64,000 bases of DNA from assembly GCF_001687105.1 (NCBI RefSeq), contig NZ_CP014597.1, forward strand, positions 124,001 to 188,000. The letters are read 5' to 3'. A program made the position numbers and the translations under genes. Numbering within the stretch: the stretch's first letter is position 1; each line of letters begins with the position of its first letter. The notes below the pieces were generated by a model that searched no databases, was not told where the DNA came from, and saw only the letters and a list, made by a program, of their open reading frames with translations. The stretch is from Salipiger sp. CCB-MM3. Its GTDB lineage: Bacteria > Pseudomonadota > Alphaproteobacteria > Rhodobacterales > Rhodobacteraceae. Below are positions 16,031 to 24,895 of the stretch, piece after piece.

Positions 16031-16906
16031 TCAGGAAGCCTCTGTGGTCTTGATGACGTATCCGACTTTCAGAAGGGCATCGGACAGGGCGGTTCGGATG
16101 CTCGATCGGGTGGACACGGTACCAACATCAATGCCGAGCTGAACCATGGTCTGAGCAATCATCGGGCTGATACCACTGATGATACACTCCGCTCCCATCA
16201 GTCGCACGGCAGCGGCCGCACGCAAGAGGTGCTGAGCAACCTGGGTATCGACCGTTCCAACCCCAGTGATATCCATGATCACCACTTCGGCCTGACGTTC
16301 GAGAATGGTTTGCAGAAGGTTCTCCATGACCTCCTGGGCGCGGGCGGAGTCCAGCGTGCCAATCAGAGGCAGCGTGAGGACACGGTCCCAGAGCTCAACG
16401 ACCGGGGTTGAGAGCTCGAGCATCTCCTGACGCTGACGCTCAATGATCTGATCGCGCTCGGCGATGAAGATTTCATTCGTGTAGATCGCGAACGCATCGA
16501 CCAGCCGGGTCACAAGAAGGACATCACGGATAAGGATCGATTGCTCGACGTCCGGCATGGCTTCCAAGCGCTTGAAGAGCGGAGCCTTAAGAGCCAACAC
16601 GAAAGTGGCCATCTCAGTCGGGGTCACACCGCGGCTTACACGTTCCTTGCTCACGTCAGCCAGCACTGCACGTAGATCGGCCCACTCATCGTCATCGAGA
16701 CTGAACTCTTCGTTCGCAACGCCTGAGCGGACGCCTTTCGAAAACGCCTTAAGGAGCTCTTGGTTCTGCGTCCGGCTTTCCGCATCTGAGAAGAGGTCAG
16801 ACCGCTTCACCCCTTCTTTGACCTGTGTTCCAAGCCACTCTTCCACGACCCCCGAGAAGTCATTGTCGAGGATGGTCAGTATGTTCGCCGTCGCAGATTG
16901 CGGCAT
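16031..16906 (-). CDS. rsbR: RsbR-like stressosome sensor (RsbRD type)
   Basis: The 291-aa protein has a helical N-terminal sensor region (about 1-150) resembling the RsbRD_N four-helix type, then a STAS domain (about 165-285). MDITGVGTVDTQVA carries the two conserved threonines, Thr214 and Thr221, that RsbT phosphorylates in relatives. The N-terminal region probably receives the stress signal; there is no haem or flavin motif. It is the first gene of the five-gene operon. The start is the ATG at 16906. Confidence 0.88.
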   Translation of the reverse strand: MPQSATANILTILDNDFSGVVEEWLGTQVKEGVKRSDLFSDAESRTQNQELLKAFSKGVRSGVANEEFSLDDDEWADLRAVLADVSKERVSRGVTPTEMATFVLALKAPLFKRLEAMPDVEQSILIRDVLLVTRLVDAFAIYTNEIFIAERDQIIERQRQEMLELSTPVVELWDRVLTLPLIGTLDSARAQEVMENLLQTILERQAEVVIMDITGVGTVDTQVAQHLLRAAAAVRLMGAECIISGISPMIAQTMVQLGIDVGTVSTRSSIRTALSDALLKVGYVIKTTEAS

Positions 16907-17227
16907 CGTAGCCCCCAGCGCTGAATGATTACGCAGATAAGCCAGTTAAGGGTCAGGGAGTCAACGTCGATACCGCGTCCTCTGAGTTGAAAGTCTCGCA
17001 AGATCCGAGGCTTAGACATGCATCTTAAAGGCCGGAAAACTTGAGAGCTTAATTTCCTGAGTGTTTGCATGACGAAAGGGGTCTGCAGCGTGCCCCGCGC
17101 CCCATCAACCGCGCTCTTCGTGTCCCTTTGAGGCCACATTGTGTGATAAGCTGCGCAAGCGTGGAACCAAATGGCGTTTCACGTTGCCGATGTGGGACCC
17201 AGGTACGACGGGAGGAGGTCATACGTA
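16907..17227. other. Promoter region of the stressosome operon, no gene seen
   Basis: The region lies between the divergent rsb operon and a small membrane protein. No clear hairpin, operator or sigma-factor element was identified by eye. Confidence 0.4.
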
Positions 17228-17380
17228 ATGGGAAAGCGAAAAGACAAAACCTCAATCAAGGACCGGCACAAAACTGCACCCGGGCCCGCGGTCTTCCCGA
17301 CGCCATTTCTGATTATTGCTGGCTATGGGTTGGCAATCGCAATAGCGATCATCGCATCACATGCGCTTCTTGACCTATGA
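17228..17380 (+). CDS. 50-aa single-pass membrane protein
   Basis: The ATG follows a strong GGAGGAGG (about 8 nt). The peptide has a basic cytosolic N-terminus (MGKRKDKTSIKDRHK) and one membrane helix (FLIIAGYGLAIAIAIIASHALL). Its function is unknown. It lies between the rsb operon and the response regulator. The strong ribosome site and clean topology argue that it is real despite its length. Confidence 0.55.
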   Translation: MGKRKDKTSIKDRHKTAPGPAVFPTPFLIIAGYGLAIAIAIIASHALLDL

Positions 17381-17426
17381 GCGCACACGCGAGGCCCAGG
17401 AAGCTGCTTCTGACGATTTTCAGGAT

Positions 17427-17795
17427 TTAGCCTGGGAGAGCCGGATCGAGGGTTTGCAGCCGCTTGAGAGCTCCAATCAAGGTGCCCGGCGCCACTGGCT
17501 TCATGCAGCACTCAGCGTCGGGGAACGTGTTCGTTATGTCGCCCTTCACGAGGTGCCCCGAGTGAAAGATGATGCCGACGCCCATTTCTTTAAGCTGATC
17601 TGCGACCGGAAAGACCTCACCGTCTGCCAAGCGCACATCGAGCACCGCAAGGTCGGGCTTCATTAACGCCAACGCGGACATGGCTTTAGAGACCGAAGGG
17701 TAAGACCCGACGACGTCGAATCCGGCATCCTCAAGGATCATCTGGAGGTCGAGGGCCACGAGCGCCTCATCTTCGCAAATCAGAACTTTGGTCAT
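17427..17795 (-). CDS. Single-domain response regulator
   Basis: The 122-aa CheY-like receiver has acidic residues CEDEA, the phospho-acceptor region LAVLDVRLADGE, a switch region IIFHSGH and the conserved lysine CMKPV. It has no output domain. The IIFHSGH segment resembles a variant of the FAT-type motif seen in receivers that work with HWE/HisKA_2 kinases. The HisKA_2-type kinase ending the rsb operon, or the HWE kinase at 3.6 kb, is a plausible partner. It could act as a phosphate sink or relay. Confidence 0.88.
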   Translation of the reverse strand: MTKVLICEDEALVALDLQMILEDAGFDVVGSYPSVSKAMSALALMKPDLAVLDVRLADGEVFPVADQLKEMGVGIIFHSGHLVKGDITNTFPDAECCMKPVAPGTLIGALKRLQTLDPALPG

Positions 17796-18356
17796 TGCGG
17801 CGGCTCTCTCTCAATGCTCGACATATTATGTCACATAAGCCGGTAGCCCTGCGGTTGGTTCCCAAGTATGTCGATCGCAGGCCCAAATTTTCAGAGAGTT
17901 GCAGCCTGGCATCAGCTCTGCGCCCATCGTGCAGGCCACCGAGGCGAACGCGAAGCGACTTTCTCGAAAGCCTAGTGCGGCCTGATCAGCCTGTCGGATA
18001 GCGAATGCGACGTCACCCTGCACACGAAACACTGGGAGTGTGAAGGTCCGACAGGAGACCCAGGCGCAGGGTCGGACATCGCATTCAATCCAGAGGTAGC
18101 CTGCCCTCTTAGGCGACGGTCGGCACCGCCAAAACGGCGCCGGCATAAGCACTGTCGGTCCATCGAACGCGATTGGGAGGTGCGGGGCGTGCTCCTGGGG
18201 ATACGAACACGCCCCTTAGGGGACGCCGCGAGGGCCCAATTGGGGAATTGGGGACTGGCCCTGAGCGACGAGTGTCTAACAATCTAATGAAATTGCTTGT
18301 GACGCATTGATCGTCCGCAACCAGAGAGGGATTCGCAAGGCTAAATTGACCTAAGG
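17796..18356. other. Intergenic region without a recognised gene
   Basis: Overlapping short frames here have no start signals. A TTTTCAGAG word is at 17888 and a tandem AATTGGGG pair lies near 18240. Nothing else was found. Confidence 0.4.
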
Positions 18357-18923
18357 TCACCTTTCATTTGCGAACCAGGGCAAATGAGCACCCCGCAATT
18401 GCACGTAAAGCTGCCGAAGTGTCGTGTCCCGATCCATCCTCACCACGGTCGTATCGATATCTCGCTCTGTCATCCTAAACGAGCTCGTCAGGAAATCCAT
18501 GAACTGCTGAGAAGCGATGGCGTCCGGAGAAATGACTTCTGAAACCCGAGTGTTGTACCGGTAGGTCCGCCGCTCCTTCTTAGCCAAGCGTTCGATTGAG
18601 GCCACGAACTCGTGGAAAAAGGGTGGCTCCCACCTCCTCCTGCCTTTGGTGTTCTCACCCCTGTAATTTTCAGAGTTCTCATCCAGCGGCTGGCTCAGGA
18701 TCTCATACATCTCGCCCAGCGTGGAGCTCCCGTCGAACCGAACCAGCCGCACGATCTCTTCCTCAGTCCTGTCGAAATGCGTCTGCAGAAATCGGGAAAG
18801 TACGCATCCGTCGATCATTTGCGGGCTGATAACATAGTCCAAAGTCGTGGTCTCTTTGAAATGCCCAGGCCGAACCGCGGCAATCGTCTGGAGCGAACAT
18901 ATCATTTCGTCGAATGCGAGCAT
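18357..18923 (-). CDS. Hypothetical cytosolic protein
   Basis: The 188-aa protein is hydrophilic, with no signal peptide or membrane segment. It contains two similar-looking parts: SRFLQTHFDRTEEEIVRLVRFDGSSTLGEMYEIL near residue 45 and DFLTSSFRMTERDIDTTVVRMDRDTTLRQLYVQL near 145. This suggests an internal duplication of about a 40-residue helical unit. I do not recognise the family. ATG 18923 is preferred over a TTG one codon earlier; AGAAGG lies 10 nt upstream. Confidence 0.6.
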   Translation of the reverse strand: MLAFDEMICSLQTIAAVRPGHFKETTTLDYVISPQMIDGCVLSRFLQTHFDRTEEEIVRLVRFDGSSTLGEMYEILSQPLDENSENYRGENTKGRRRWEPPFFHEFVASIERLAKKERRTYRYNTRVSEVISPDAIASQQFMDFLTSSFRMTERDIDTTVVRMDRDTTLRQLYVQLRGAHLPWFANER

Positions 18924-19013
18924 CAACCGGAGACCTTCTCAACCTAACAGACCGGTCATCCTAAGCATGCCGGGAAGAATGACCAGAGCTGGTCCTGGTG
19001 TGCCCGAGAAAGA

Positions 19014-19050
19014 GCCTGCCTGCGGGGAGCATTGTCCATCGCAGGCAGGC
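19014..19050 (-). terminator. Terminator of the symporter gene
   Basis: GCCTGCCTGCG (19014-19024) pairs with CGCAGGCAGGC (19040-19050), an 11-bp perfect stem. On the minus strand it is followed by TCTTTCTC, 9 nt past the symporter stop. Confidence 0.75.
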
Positions 19051-19058
19051 CAGATTCC

Positions 19059-20639
19059 TCACCAGAACGAGATCAAGATCGCGGCCATTCCGGCAGCCAG
19101 CACCGCTGCCCAAAGGCGCACGTCCATCAATTTGTTTCCGCCCGTAGCATCAGCGGCCAAGGAATTTTTGGCGCGCCAGATTACGTCTTCCGCCGGAGGT
19201 TCTGTGGTGGGGAACAGCACAGACAGCCCCCAAAGGACCAGGCAGGACAGCACAGTCATGGCAACCACCGTCACGGTGTAGTGCAGCGGCCAGAGGTCGA
19301 ATTGACCCAGCACGAAGAGCAGAACGCCCAGCGCATGCATTGAGAGCAACGTCATGAAGGCAGCCTTCTCGCTCATCTTCGAGCTCAAAGCCCCCAGGAA
19401 ATAGACGGCGACGATCGGCGGTACGATGATCGAAAACGCCTGCTGCAAGTAGGACCAGATGCCGCCGGCATACTGAATAAGCGGAGCGACGATCACAGCA
19501 ACAAGCATGAATGTCAGGGTGCAGATCGTGCCGTACTTGCGGCTGGTCTCGGGGCTCACTGGGTCTTCCGGCCGGGTGACAAAGTCATGCACGACAAGGG
19601 TCGACGAACTATTCAGGGTCGAGTCCACGGTAGACATGATTGCCGCCACCAAGCCCGAGAGCACCAAGCCGGTCAGACCCGCGGGCAGGATTTGAGTGAT
19701 CATGACAGGGAACACCATGTCTTGCTCGGGCACATCCGGAAGCAGCGGAACCGCCATCGCTCCCGGGAGCACCATGATGAAGAGCGGCAAGCATTTCAGA
19801 AGGCCGCCGACAATAGCGCCACGCTGCGCTTGCTCGAGCCCCTTCGCCCCAAGGACGCGCTGCACGATGTATTGGTTGGTGACCCAATACCAAAACCCGA
19901 GGATCCACACGCCAAAGAGAAGACCCGGCCAGGGAAGGTTAGGGTCGTCCCAAGGTTTGATCAGATCGAGGTGCCCATCTGGCAGCGCTTCCCGGACGCT
20001 GTCCCAAGAGAACCCAAGCGATTGGAACATCAGGAAAGCGGTTATCGCACACCCGACGATCAAGACGACTGCCTGGAGCACATCGGTGTAGACCACGGCC
20101 TTCAACCCACCGGTGGCTGCGTATCCGCCAGCAAATACACCGATCGTGATACAACTCACCCATAGAGGGACGTCCGGGAAGAAGGTGGTCATCACCACTC
20201 CGCCGGCGTAGAGGCCACCGGCCGTATCTACGAGCACTGTGAAGAGGACGGTGAGCCCTGAAAAGTAGAGCCGAACACGCCGCGAATATCGGCGATCCAG
20301 CCACTCAGGCGTCGTGGTGATTTTCGATTTCAGGTAGAGCGGCGCAAAGATGAACGCCAAGAAGAGAAGCGGGATGCCCGACATCCACTCAAAGGCGGAG
20401 GTGGCGATGCCCGTGGCATATGCCGACCCAGTCAGGCCAATGATGGTCGTGGTCGAAATATTCGATGCGAAAAGTGAAAAACCAATGGCTGGCCAACCTA
20501 GGGACCTTCCGGCCAGAAATAAGTCTTCGCCTGTCTTGGTCTTGCGTGACACGTACACGCCGATGGCGAGCACGATGATGACGTAGAGTGCGATGACCGC
20601 CAAATCTAATGAGGAAATCTTCGACTGAACGGATTCCAC
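19059..20639 (-). CDS. Sodium:solute symporter (SSS family)
   Basis: The 526-aa protein has about 13-14 membrane helices in the LeuT-like SSS pattern. ASNISTTTIIGLTGSAY in helix 1-2 and the SSS signature region (GGLKAVVYTDVLQAVVLIVG) are visible, with VDSTLNSSSTLVV, a sodium-site-like serine cluster, later. It is closest to sugar or inositol-type symporters, but the substrate is uncertain. The start is GTG with AGGAG 7 nt upstream. It stands alone with its own terminator. Confidence 0.9.
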   Translation of the reverse strand: MESVQSKISSLDLAVIALYVIIVLAIGVYVSRKTKTGEDLFLAGRSLGWPAIGFSLFASNISTTTIIGLTGSAYATGIATSAFEWMSGIPLLFLAFIFAPLYLKSKITTTPEWLDRRYSRRVRLYFSGLTVLFTVLVDTAGGLYAGGVVMTTFFPDVPLWVSCITIGVFAGGYAATGGLKAVVYTDVLQAVVLIVGCAITAFLMFQSLGFSWDSVREALPDGHLDLIKPWDDPNLPWPGLLFGVWILGFWYWVTNQYIVQRVLGAKGLEQAQRGAIVGGLLKCLPLFIMVLPGAMAVPLLPDVPEQDMVFPVMITQILPAGLTGLVLSGLVAAIMSTVDSTLNSSSTLVVHDFVTRPEDPVSPETSRKYGTICTLTFMLVAVIVAPLIQYAGGIWSYLQQAFSIIVPPIVAVYFLGALSSKMSEKAAFMTLLSMHALGVLLFVLGQFDLWPLHYTVTVVAMTVLSCLVLWGLSVLFPTTEPPAEDVIWRAKNSLAADATGGNKLMDVRLWAAVLAAGMAAILISFW

Positions 20640-20747
20640 AGTGGTCTCCTTTGTGTACTAGCATCGCTCACCGACCAGACGCAGACTGCGGTCTTCGGCT
20701 TCAGGGCCCTCTGCTACGCTGGCAAGGAGCGATGACATTTTCAGTGA

Positions 20748-20963
20748 TTAGAAAGCCCTGCTTTCTCTGCGTGCCGGCCCAGATGTCTGATTTTTGACTG
20801 CCGGGGACTTGCGCCTGCCAGGCTGCTTCGTGGAGCCTTTTGCATTCTCGTTAATGTCCGCTCTGCGATGGCCAGCAGGATCGATCTGTTGGCTCCTCTG
20901 ATCGATGACATTGTCGGCGGCATCGCGATGCTCGCGTGAGTTGGTCGCCGGAAGCTCTGACAT
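20748..20963 (-). CDS. Small hydrophilic protein, probably disordered
   Basis: The 71-aa product starts at an ATG behind GGGAGAAAG. It is rich in Arg, Asp, Gln and Ser, with no hydrophobic core (NSREHRDAADNVIDQRSQQ), and ends in a basic tail. The composition recalls small stress or desiccation peptides, but no family is recognised. The ribosome site is the main support. Confidence 0.42.
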   Translation of the reverse strand: MSELPATNSREHRDAADNVIDQRSQQIDPAGHRRADINENAKGSTKQPGRRKSPAVKNQTSGPARRESRAF

Positions 20964-21082
20964 GTGCTTTCTCCCTTGGGTTGAAACGCCACAGGTCAAC
21001 GCATTGTAGCTCTATGTGTTCCAAGGCCTTGCGGGCCTCCATCGGAGCCGATGGTTCGAACTCCCACACCTCACAAACAGAA

Positions 21083-21111
21083 AGCCCGCCGGAGCGGATC
21101 TCCGACGGGCT
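21083..21111 (-). terminator. Terminator of the 56-aa ORF
   Basis: A 12-bp stem (21083-21094 with 21100-21111, one G-U pair on the minus-strand RNA) has a 5-nt loop. On the minus strand it is followed by TTCTGTTT. It lies 24 nt past the stop codon at 21135. Confidence 0.7.
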
Positions 21112-21134
21112 CAAATTCAGGATGTTTGTCGTCT

Positions 21135-21305
21135 TCAGGCGATGGCGGCCTGATCGTGCTTCTCGCGATGGATCGAGACGGCCTCGAGCAGCAGCTCTGG
21201 GTCTTCACCCGCCGGGCAGACCCGCTGGGCGATATCGAAATCGGACATGCCGCGTTGGAGGAGCTGCTCGATGGCGGTGGACTGCTCGGTGCTGAAAATA
21301 CCCAT
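21135..21305 (-). CDS. Small helical protein, 56 aa
   Basis: The ATG has a strong AAGGAGAA site upstream and a terminator follows the stop, so this short gene looks complete. The product (MGIFSTEQSTAIEQLLQRGMSDFDIAQRV) is predicted helical and may hold a small HTH-like unit. It ends in HREKHDQAAIA. No family is recognised. Confidence 0.6.
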   Translation of the reverse strand: MGIFSTEQSTAIEQLLQRGMSDFDIAQRVCPAGEDPELLLEAVSIHREKHDQAAIA

Positions 21306-21510
21306 GTGAAAGTTCTCCTTTTTTGTGCCCAGACAAGGCAGCACCAGTAGGGCGACGAATATCGTCCACTGGCAGATGCTAGATGTAAGGGTGTCCACCG
21401 GGGCAGCCGATGGGAGCCCTTTGTTAGCACAAACAGAGAACTCCACCAAGACCTTTCGGCGCCTACCCGAGAGAAACGCTCAGTTCCGGAGGCCGCTTAT
21501 CCGGTCCTCT

Positions 21511-22839
21511 CTAAAACGACAGGAACTGGGTCTCCTCGTCTGCCGTTGGAGCTTCGCTGAAGTCGGCTTCATCTGGGATCCGACCGAAGGCAATCTTGGC
21601 GCCGACGTAACCTCCGGAAATCTCGTCCTGCGCGCCTATGGAAAGGGCTTTCGCACCGTGAAGCCGGCGCAGGTCGTCCATCAGGTCGCTCAACTTCTCC
21701 CACTTCTCGCGTGAGGCACCGCCTCTCTCCTCATTAAGCGCGCCGCCGAAGAGGTCTCCAGTGATTTCAGCATCCGAGGCCAGGCCGTGCAACATGACGC
21801 TGACAGCGCGCGGTGCGAAGGGCAGCGATCGGCGGGCCTCACGCAACCCCTTAGACAACGAGCGAATGAAGGTGTGATCGTCCCGTGCCGCGGTGAAGCT
21901 ATCATTCCAGGTCCATCGAGCGTCATCAGGCCCGCGTCCTCCCCGGAAGCTCAAGGTGAGCTTGGAAGCGCGCAGGTCGTCACGCCGCAACCGTCGGGCA
22001 GCGCTCAGGAGGAGTTGTCGGGCGCAGGCTTCCACCTTTTCGGGCGTCCTGGCATCCCGAGGTAGCTCTCGCCCGTGTCCATACATGCTTTTCTTCGTCT
22101 CTGGGCGTTCGGCGTGGAAACCGTGAAATTCATTCCAGAAACGCTCCCCCTCGACATTGCCCCAGATTTTCCGCGCTTGCTTAGGTGCGAGCTTCCACAG
22201 GTCCTCGAGACCATAGACCCCTGCGGCGGCAAGCCGGGACCCAATGCCTTTCGAGATGCCCGGCAGGTCATTGAGATCGAGATGAGACAAGCACCCTGGG
22301 AGGTCCCGCGCCTCGATAAGCGCAAAGCCATCCGGCTTGTTCATCTCGGCCCCCACCTTAGCGAGCAACTCAGTCGGCGCCATGCCGATCGAGCAGGTGA
22401 GCGCGGGACTGAACGCCTCTGCCAATGCAGCCTTGATGCGATCGGACAAGCCCCTGCCCTGCGCCGCCTCGCTTGGAGAGAGGTGACAGACGACTTCGTC
22501 GATGGAGCGCACGTGCGCCACGGGGAGAATGCTTCCGATGACCTCGAGAATACGTTTGTGCAGTCGGACGTACGCGTCGTGCCGTGCGATCACAAAGATC
22601 ATATCCGGGATGACCTCGCGCGCCTCACGGATCGAGGCACCGGATTTCACCCCCCGCCCTTTGGCCTCCCGGCTAACCGCGATGCAGCTCGTATGCGGTG
22701 AATCCAGTGGAACCACACCCAAGGGGCGGCCTCGCAGGCTCGCGTTGAAGTGCTGCTCCGCGGAGGCGAAGAAGCTGTCGAAGTCGAGGTACAGGCGTTC
22801 GACCTTCGGCTGGCCACTGATCCCTTCTCGCTCCGTCAT
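21511..22839 (-). CDS. Y-family (DinB/UmuC-like) DNA polymerase
   Basis: The 442-aa translesion polymerase has the first catalytic motif LYLDFDSFFASAEQ (Asp19, Asp21) and the second RSIDEVVCHL (Asp-Glu). TCSIGMAPTELLAKVGAEMNKP and a helix-hairpin-helix (LNDLPGISKGIGSRLAAAGV) follow. The last residues ETQFLSF resemble a beta-clamp binding pentapeptide. No imuA, dnaE2, umuD or LexA-type box is adjacent, so it stands alone. The start at 22839 has AAGGGG upstream; an ATG seven codons earlier is weaker. Confidence 0.88.
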   Translation of the reverse strand: MTEREGISGQPKVERLYLDFDSFFASAEQHFNASLRGRPLGVVPLDSPHTSCIAVSREAKGRGVKSGASIREAREVIPDMIFVIARHDAYVRLHKRILEVIGSILPVAHVRSIDEVVCHLSPSEAAQGRGLSDRIKAALAEAFSPALTCSIGMAPTELLAKVGAEMNKPDGFALIEARDLPGCLSHLDLNDLPGISKGIGSRLAAAGVYGLEDLWKLAPKQARKIWGNVEGERFWNEFHGFHAERPETKKSMYGHGRELPRDARTPEKVEACARQLLLSAARRLRRDDLRASKLTLSFRGGRGPDDARWTWNDSFTAARDDHTFIRSLSKGLREARRSLPFAPRAVSVMLHGLASDAEITGDLFGGALNEERGGASREKWEKLSDLMDDLRRLHGAKALSIGAQDEISGGYVGAKIAFGRIPDEADFSEAPTADEETQFLSF

Positions 22840-22963
22840 TTCGATCCCCTTCCAACGCACTGATATAGGTCGATGCTGTAGCTCGACGGAGGTCCAAACG
22901 TTAGCCCTCCAGCGAAATGCACCTACATGTTAAACCGAAGAAGCGCACGGCGAGGATGAGGCC

Positions 22964-23050
22964 ATGGACGACGACACAAAGGCCTCTGAGAAGCTTCAGG
23001 TCTACTATGACGGCTCCTGTCCGCTCTGCAGCGCTGACAGCATCCCCTAG
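22964..23050 (+). pseudogene. Truncated DUF393 (DCC thiol-oxidoreductase) fragment
   Basis: The 28-codon frame reads MDDDTKASEKLQVYYDGSCPLC and stops soon after. The VYYDGSCPLC start, with its CxxC, is the hallmark N-terminus of DUF393 proteins, which are normally about 120 aa. The rest of the gene is missing, so this is a stub left by a deletion or insertion. Confidence 0.65.
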
Positions 23051-23157
23051 CGGCAAGGGGGCAACTTATAAGCCTAGCGCCGGCACTTGCCCGTCTGACC
23101 GGCTCCATGCAGAATGTGTCCGTGGTTTTCTGATTTCGCGTTTGACGGGATGCAAAC

Positions 23158-23460
23158 ATGCAAAAATTCAAGTTGGTAGCGGTTGCATTCACACTCTTGG
23201 CTATGACCGGCCCCTCATTTGCCCAAGAACGCTCAATCAGCAACCTCGATCAAATCCAATTGGCGCAAGCCTACTCCTGCGGGAAGACATGTGGAAAAGT
23301 AAGTAGTTGCCGAGAAGCCGTCTATCAGTGGTGCGTCTGCGGCTATAGTCGCGCCGACGGAGACAACGACGGCATACCTTGCGAAGCAGTTTGCGGGCAA
23401 AGTACCCCCACGACTCTCGAACGCATCAAGGCTTATAAGCGTGAGCTTGGGTGCAGGTGA
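23158..23460 (+). CDS. Exported Excalibur-like calcium-binding protein
   Basis: The 100-aa protein has a signal peptide (MQKFKLVAVAFTLLAMTGPSFA). The C-terminal half carries six cysteines and RADGDNDGIPCE, the DxDxDGxxCE loop of Excalibur domains, which bind calcium at the cell surface. It probably acts in the periplasm or envelope. The ribosome site is weak (GGGATG). Confidence 0.72.
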   Translation: MQKFKLVAVAFTLLAMTGPSFAQERSISNLDQIQLAQAYSCGKTCGKVSSCREAVYQWCVCGYSRADGDNDGIPCEAVCGQSTPTTLERIKAYKRELGCR

Positions 23461-23655
23461 CGGCCCAAGCGCGACCTTAGCATTGCATTGCCTAGGCCGG
23501 TGAAGCGGACCTTCATCGCGAGACCATTGGGCGACCGACGAGCGGACGAAGCCGCCATGGCCACTTAAATGGCCAACTTCCTCTTTTTCAAGCAACTTGC
23601 TAGGCATACGCATCACCTCGCAGCAAATGCAATGCAGTGGCACGCTGTTTAGCGT

Positions 23656-24456
23656 TTAAAGGATATCCCAGACTCCAAGAGAAATCGCATTTGTTGCAAA
23701 GCCGGTCAAAAGTGGTGCGAACGTAGTCAATACAAACGTAAAATCGTTCAGTATAAATGGCTGGATTCCATTCAGTTCAAGATAAGTACTGACTTTAACC
23801 TTGTCTGTTGATGCGCGCACCCGAGCAAACTCATATATTTGAAGATTTTTGACCAAACAAACCGGTACAAACGTAAACAAGATTATGAAACTGTAACTAA
23901 GCCCCCAATAAGCTGAGAAAGATAGCATAAACTGAGTGAACTCAATCATCTCCGTTTGGCTCGTCATGCCAGTTCGCACTACGTGATGCCAAGAAAAAAT
24001 AAAGATCATCGCAGATGATATTAAGAGTGAGGATAGATAGAAGCAGAATCTTACAGCCAATAGTTTCTCTCGAATAACAATGCACGCATTCTCAGGATCA
24101 AATATCTCAAAGTTCTTCACTATCAGAGAAATGGTTGAAAGCGCCAAGCTGACGGCGCCACAGACCACAGACATTAGAGCAATAATATACAGAGCGATGA
24201 AAGCCGAGCTCGGTAATTTCCAATCCTGAATTAAAGCAGGCTGTGCGTATTCCGCGAAGAACCCAAAAGTCAACCTCACAAAGTGACCGAAACCAATTAC
24301 ATAGCCAAAAAGATTGTACCCAACGAATAACATGCAAAGCAGCGTAATAGCGGCTGCGAAGAACCGCGTTTCTTTTGCGTTTGAGGATATAAGCCGCAAG
24401 TTATGAATTGAAGCTACGGCGGCAGTGAACAAAAGCTGTCCGGCGTCAGCGCCCAT
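23656..24456 (-). CDS. AT-rich multi-pass membrane protein, N-terminus cut by IS
   Basis: The frame gives 266 aa with five or six membrane helices (FFAAAITLLCMLFVGYNLF, FIALYIIALMSVVCGAVSLAL, FCFYLSSLLISSAMIFIF, GLSYSFIILFTFVPVCL). Its base composition is clearly more AT-rich than its neighbours, suggesting recent transfer. The apparent ATG uses the first base of the IS3 element at 24456, so the native start has been lost and the gene is probably truncated. The function is unknown. Confidence 0.5.
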   Translation of the reverse strand: MGADAGQLLFTAAVASIHNLRLISSNAKETRFFAAAITLLCMLFVGYNLFGYVIGFGHFVRLTFGFFAEYAQPALIQDWKLPSSAFIALYIIALMSVVCGAVSLALSTISLIVKNFEIFDPENACIVIREKLLAVRFCFYLSSLLISSAMIFIFSWHHVVRTGMTSQTEMIEFTQFMLSFSAYWGLSYSFIILFTFVPVCLVKNLQIYEFARVRASTDKVKVSTYLELNGIQPFILNDFTFVLTTFAPLLTGFATNAISLGVWDIL

Positions 24457-24514
24457 GGGACATCTGAATTGATTTCGGAAAGGAGGGTTTCTGGCTCATC
24501 GTAACCACCAAGGA

Positions 24515-24895
24515 GTGGAGATGAGACAGAAACCTGGAACACCCAAGCCTTCCGCCGAGAAGGTTGTGAAGGACATCCGCCGACGCACCCGCAAACAGCA
24601 TTCGGCGGAGGAAAAGATCCGCATCGTGCTTGAGGGGCTTCGCGGCGAGGAGAGCATAGCCGAGCTTTGCCGGCGCGAGGGGATTGCGACGAGCCTGTAC
24701 TACAGTTGGTCCAAAGAGTTTCTCGAGGCCGGCAAGAAGCGGCTTGCTGGTGACACGGCGCGCCAGGCGAGCAGCCCGGAAGTGAAGGTCCTGCGGGCTG
24801 AGGCCAGCGCGCTGAAGGAGGCCTTGGCAGAGGCCACCCTTGAGAACCGGCTGCTCAAAAAAAGTATGATCGGGGATGGGGGAGACCACGAATGA
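24515..24895 (+). CDS. IS3-family transposase OrfA
   Basis: The 126-aa protein has a helix-turn-helix (HSAEEKIRIVLEGLRGEESIAELCRREGI) and a C-terminal leucine-zipper-like helix (LRAEASALKEALAEATLENRLL). It binds the element ends. Its stop overlaps the OrfB start (ATGA), so translation is coupled. Confidence 0.9.
   Translation: MEMRQKPGTPKPSAEKVVKDIRRRTRKQHSAEEKIRIVLEGLRGEESIAELCRREGIATSLYYSWSKEFLEAGKKRLAGDTARQASSPEVKVLRAEASALKEALAEATLENRLLKKSMIGDGGDHE

Noticed and set aside
22840..22963. LexA/SOS box before the Y-family polymerase
   Set aside because: No GTTC-N7-GTTC or GAAC-N7-GAAC pair was found in the upstream sequence.
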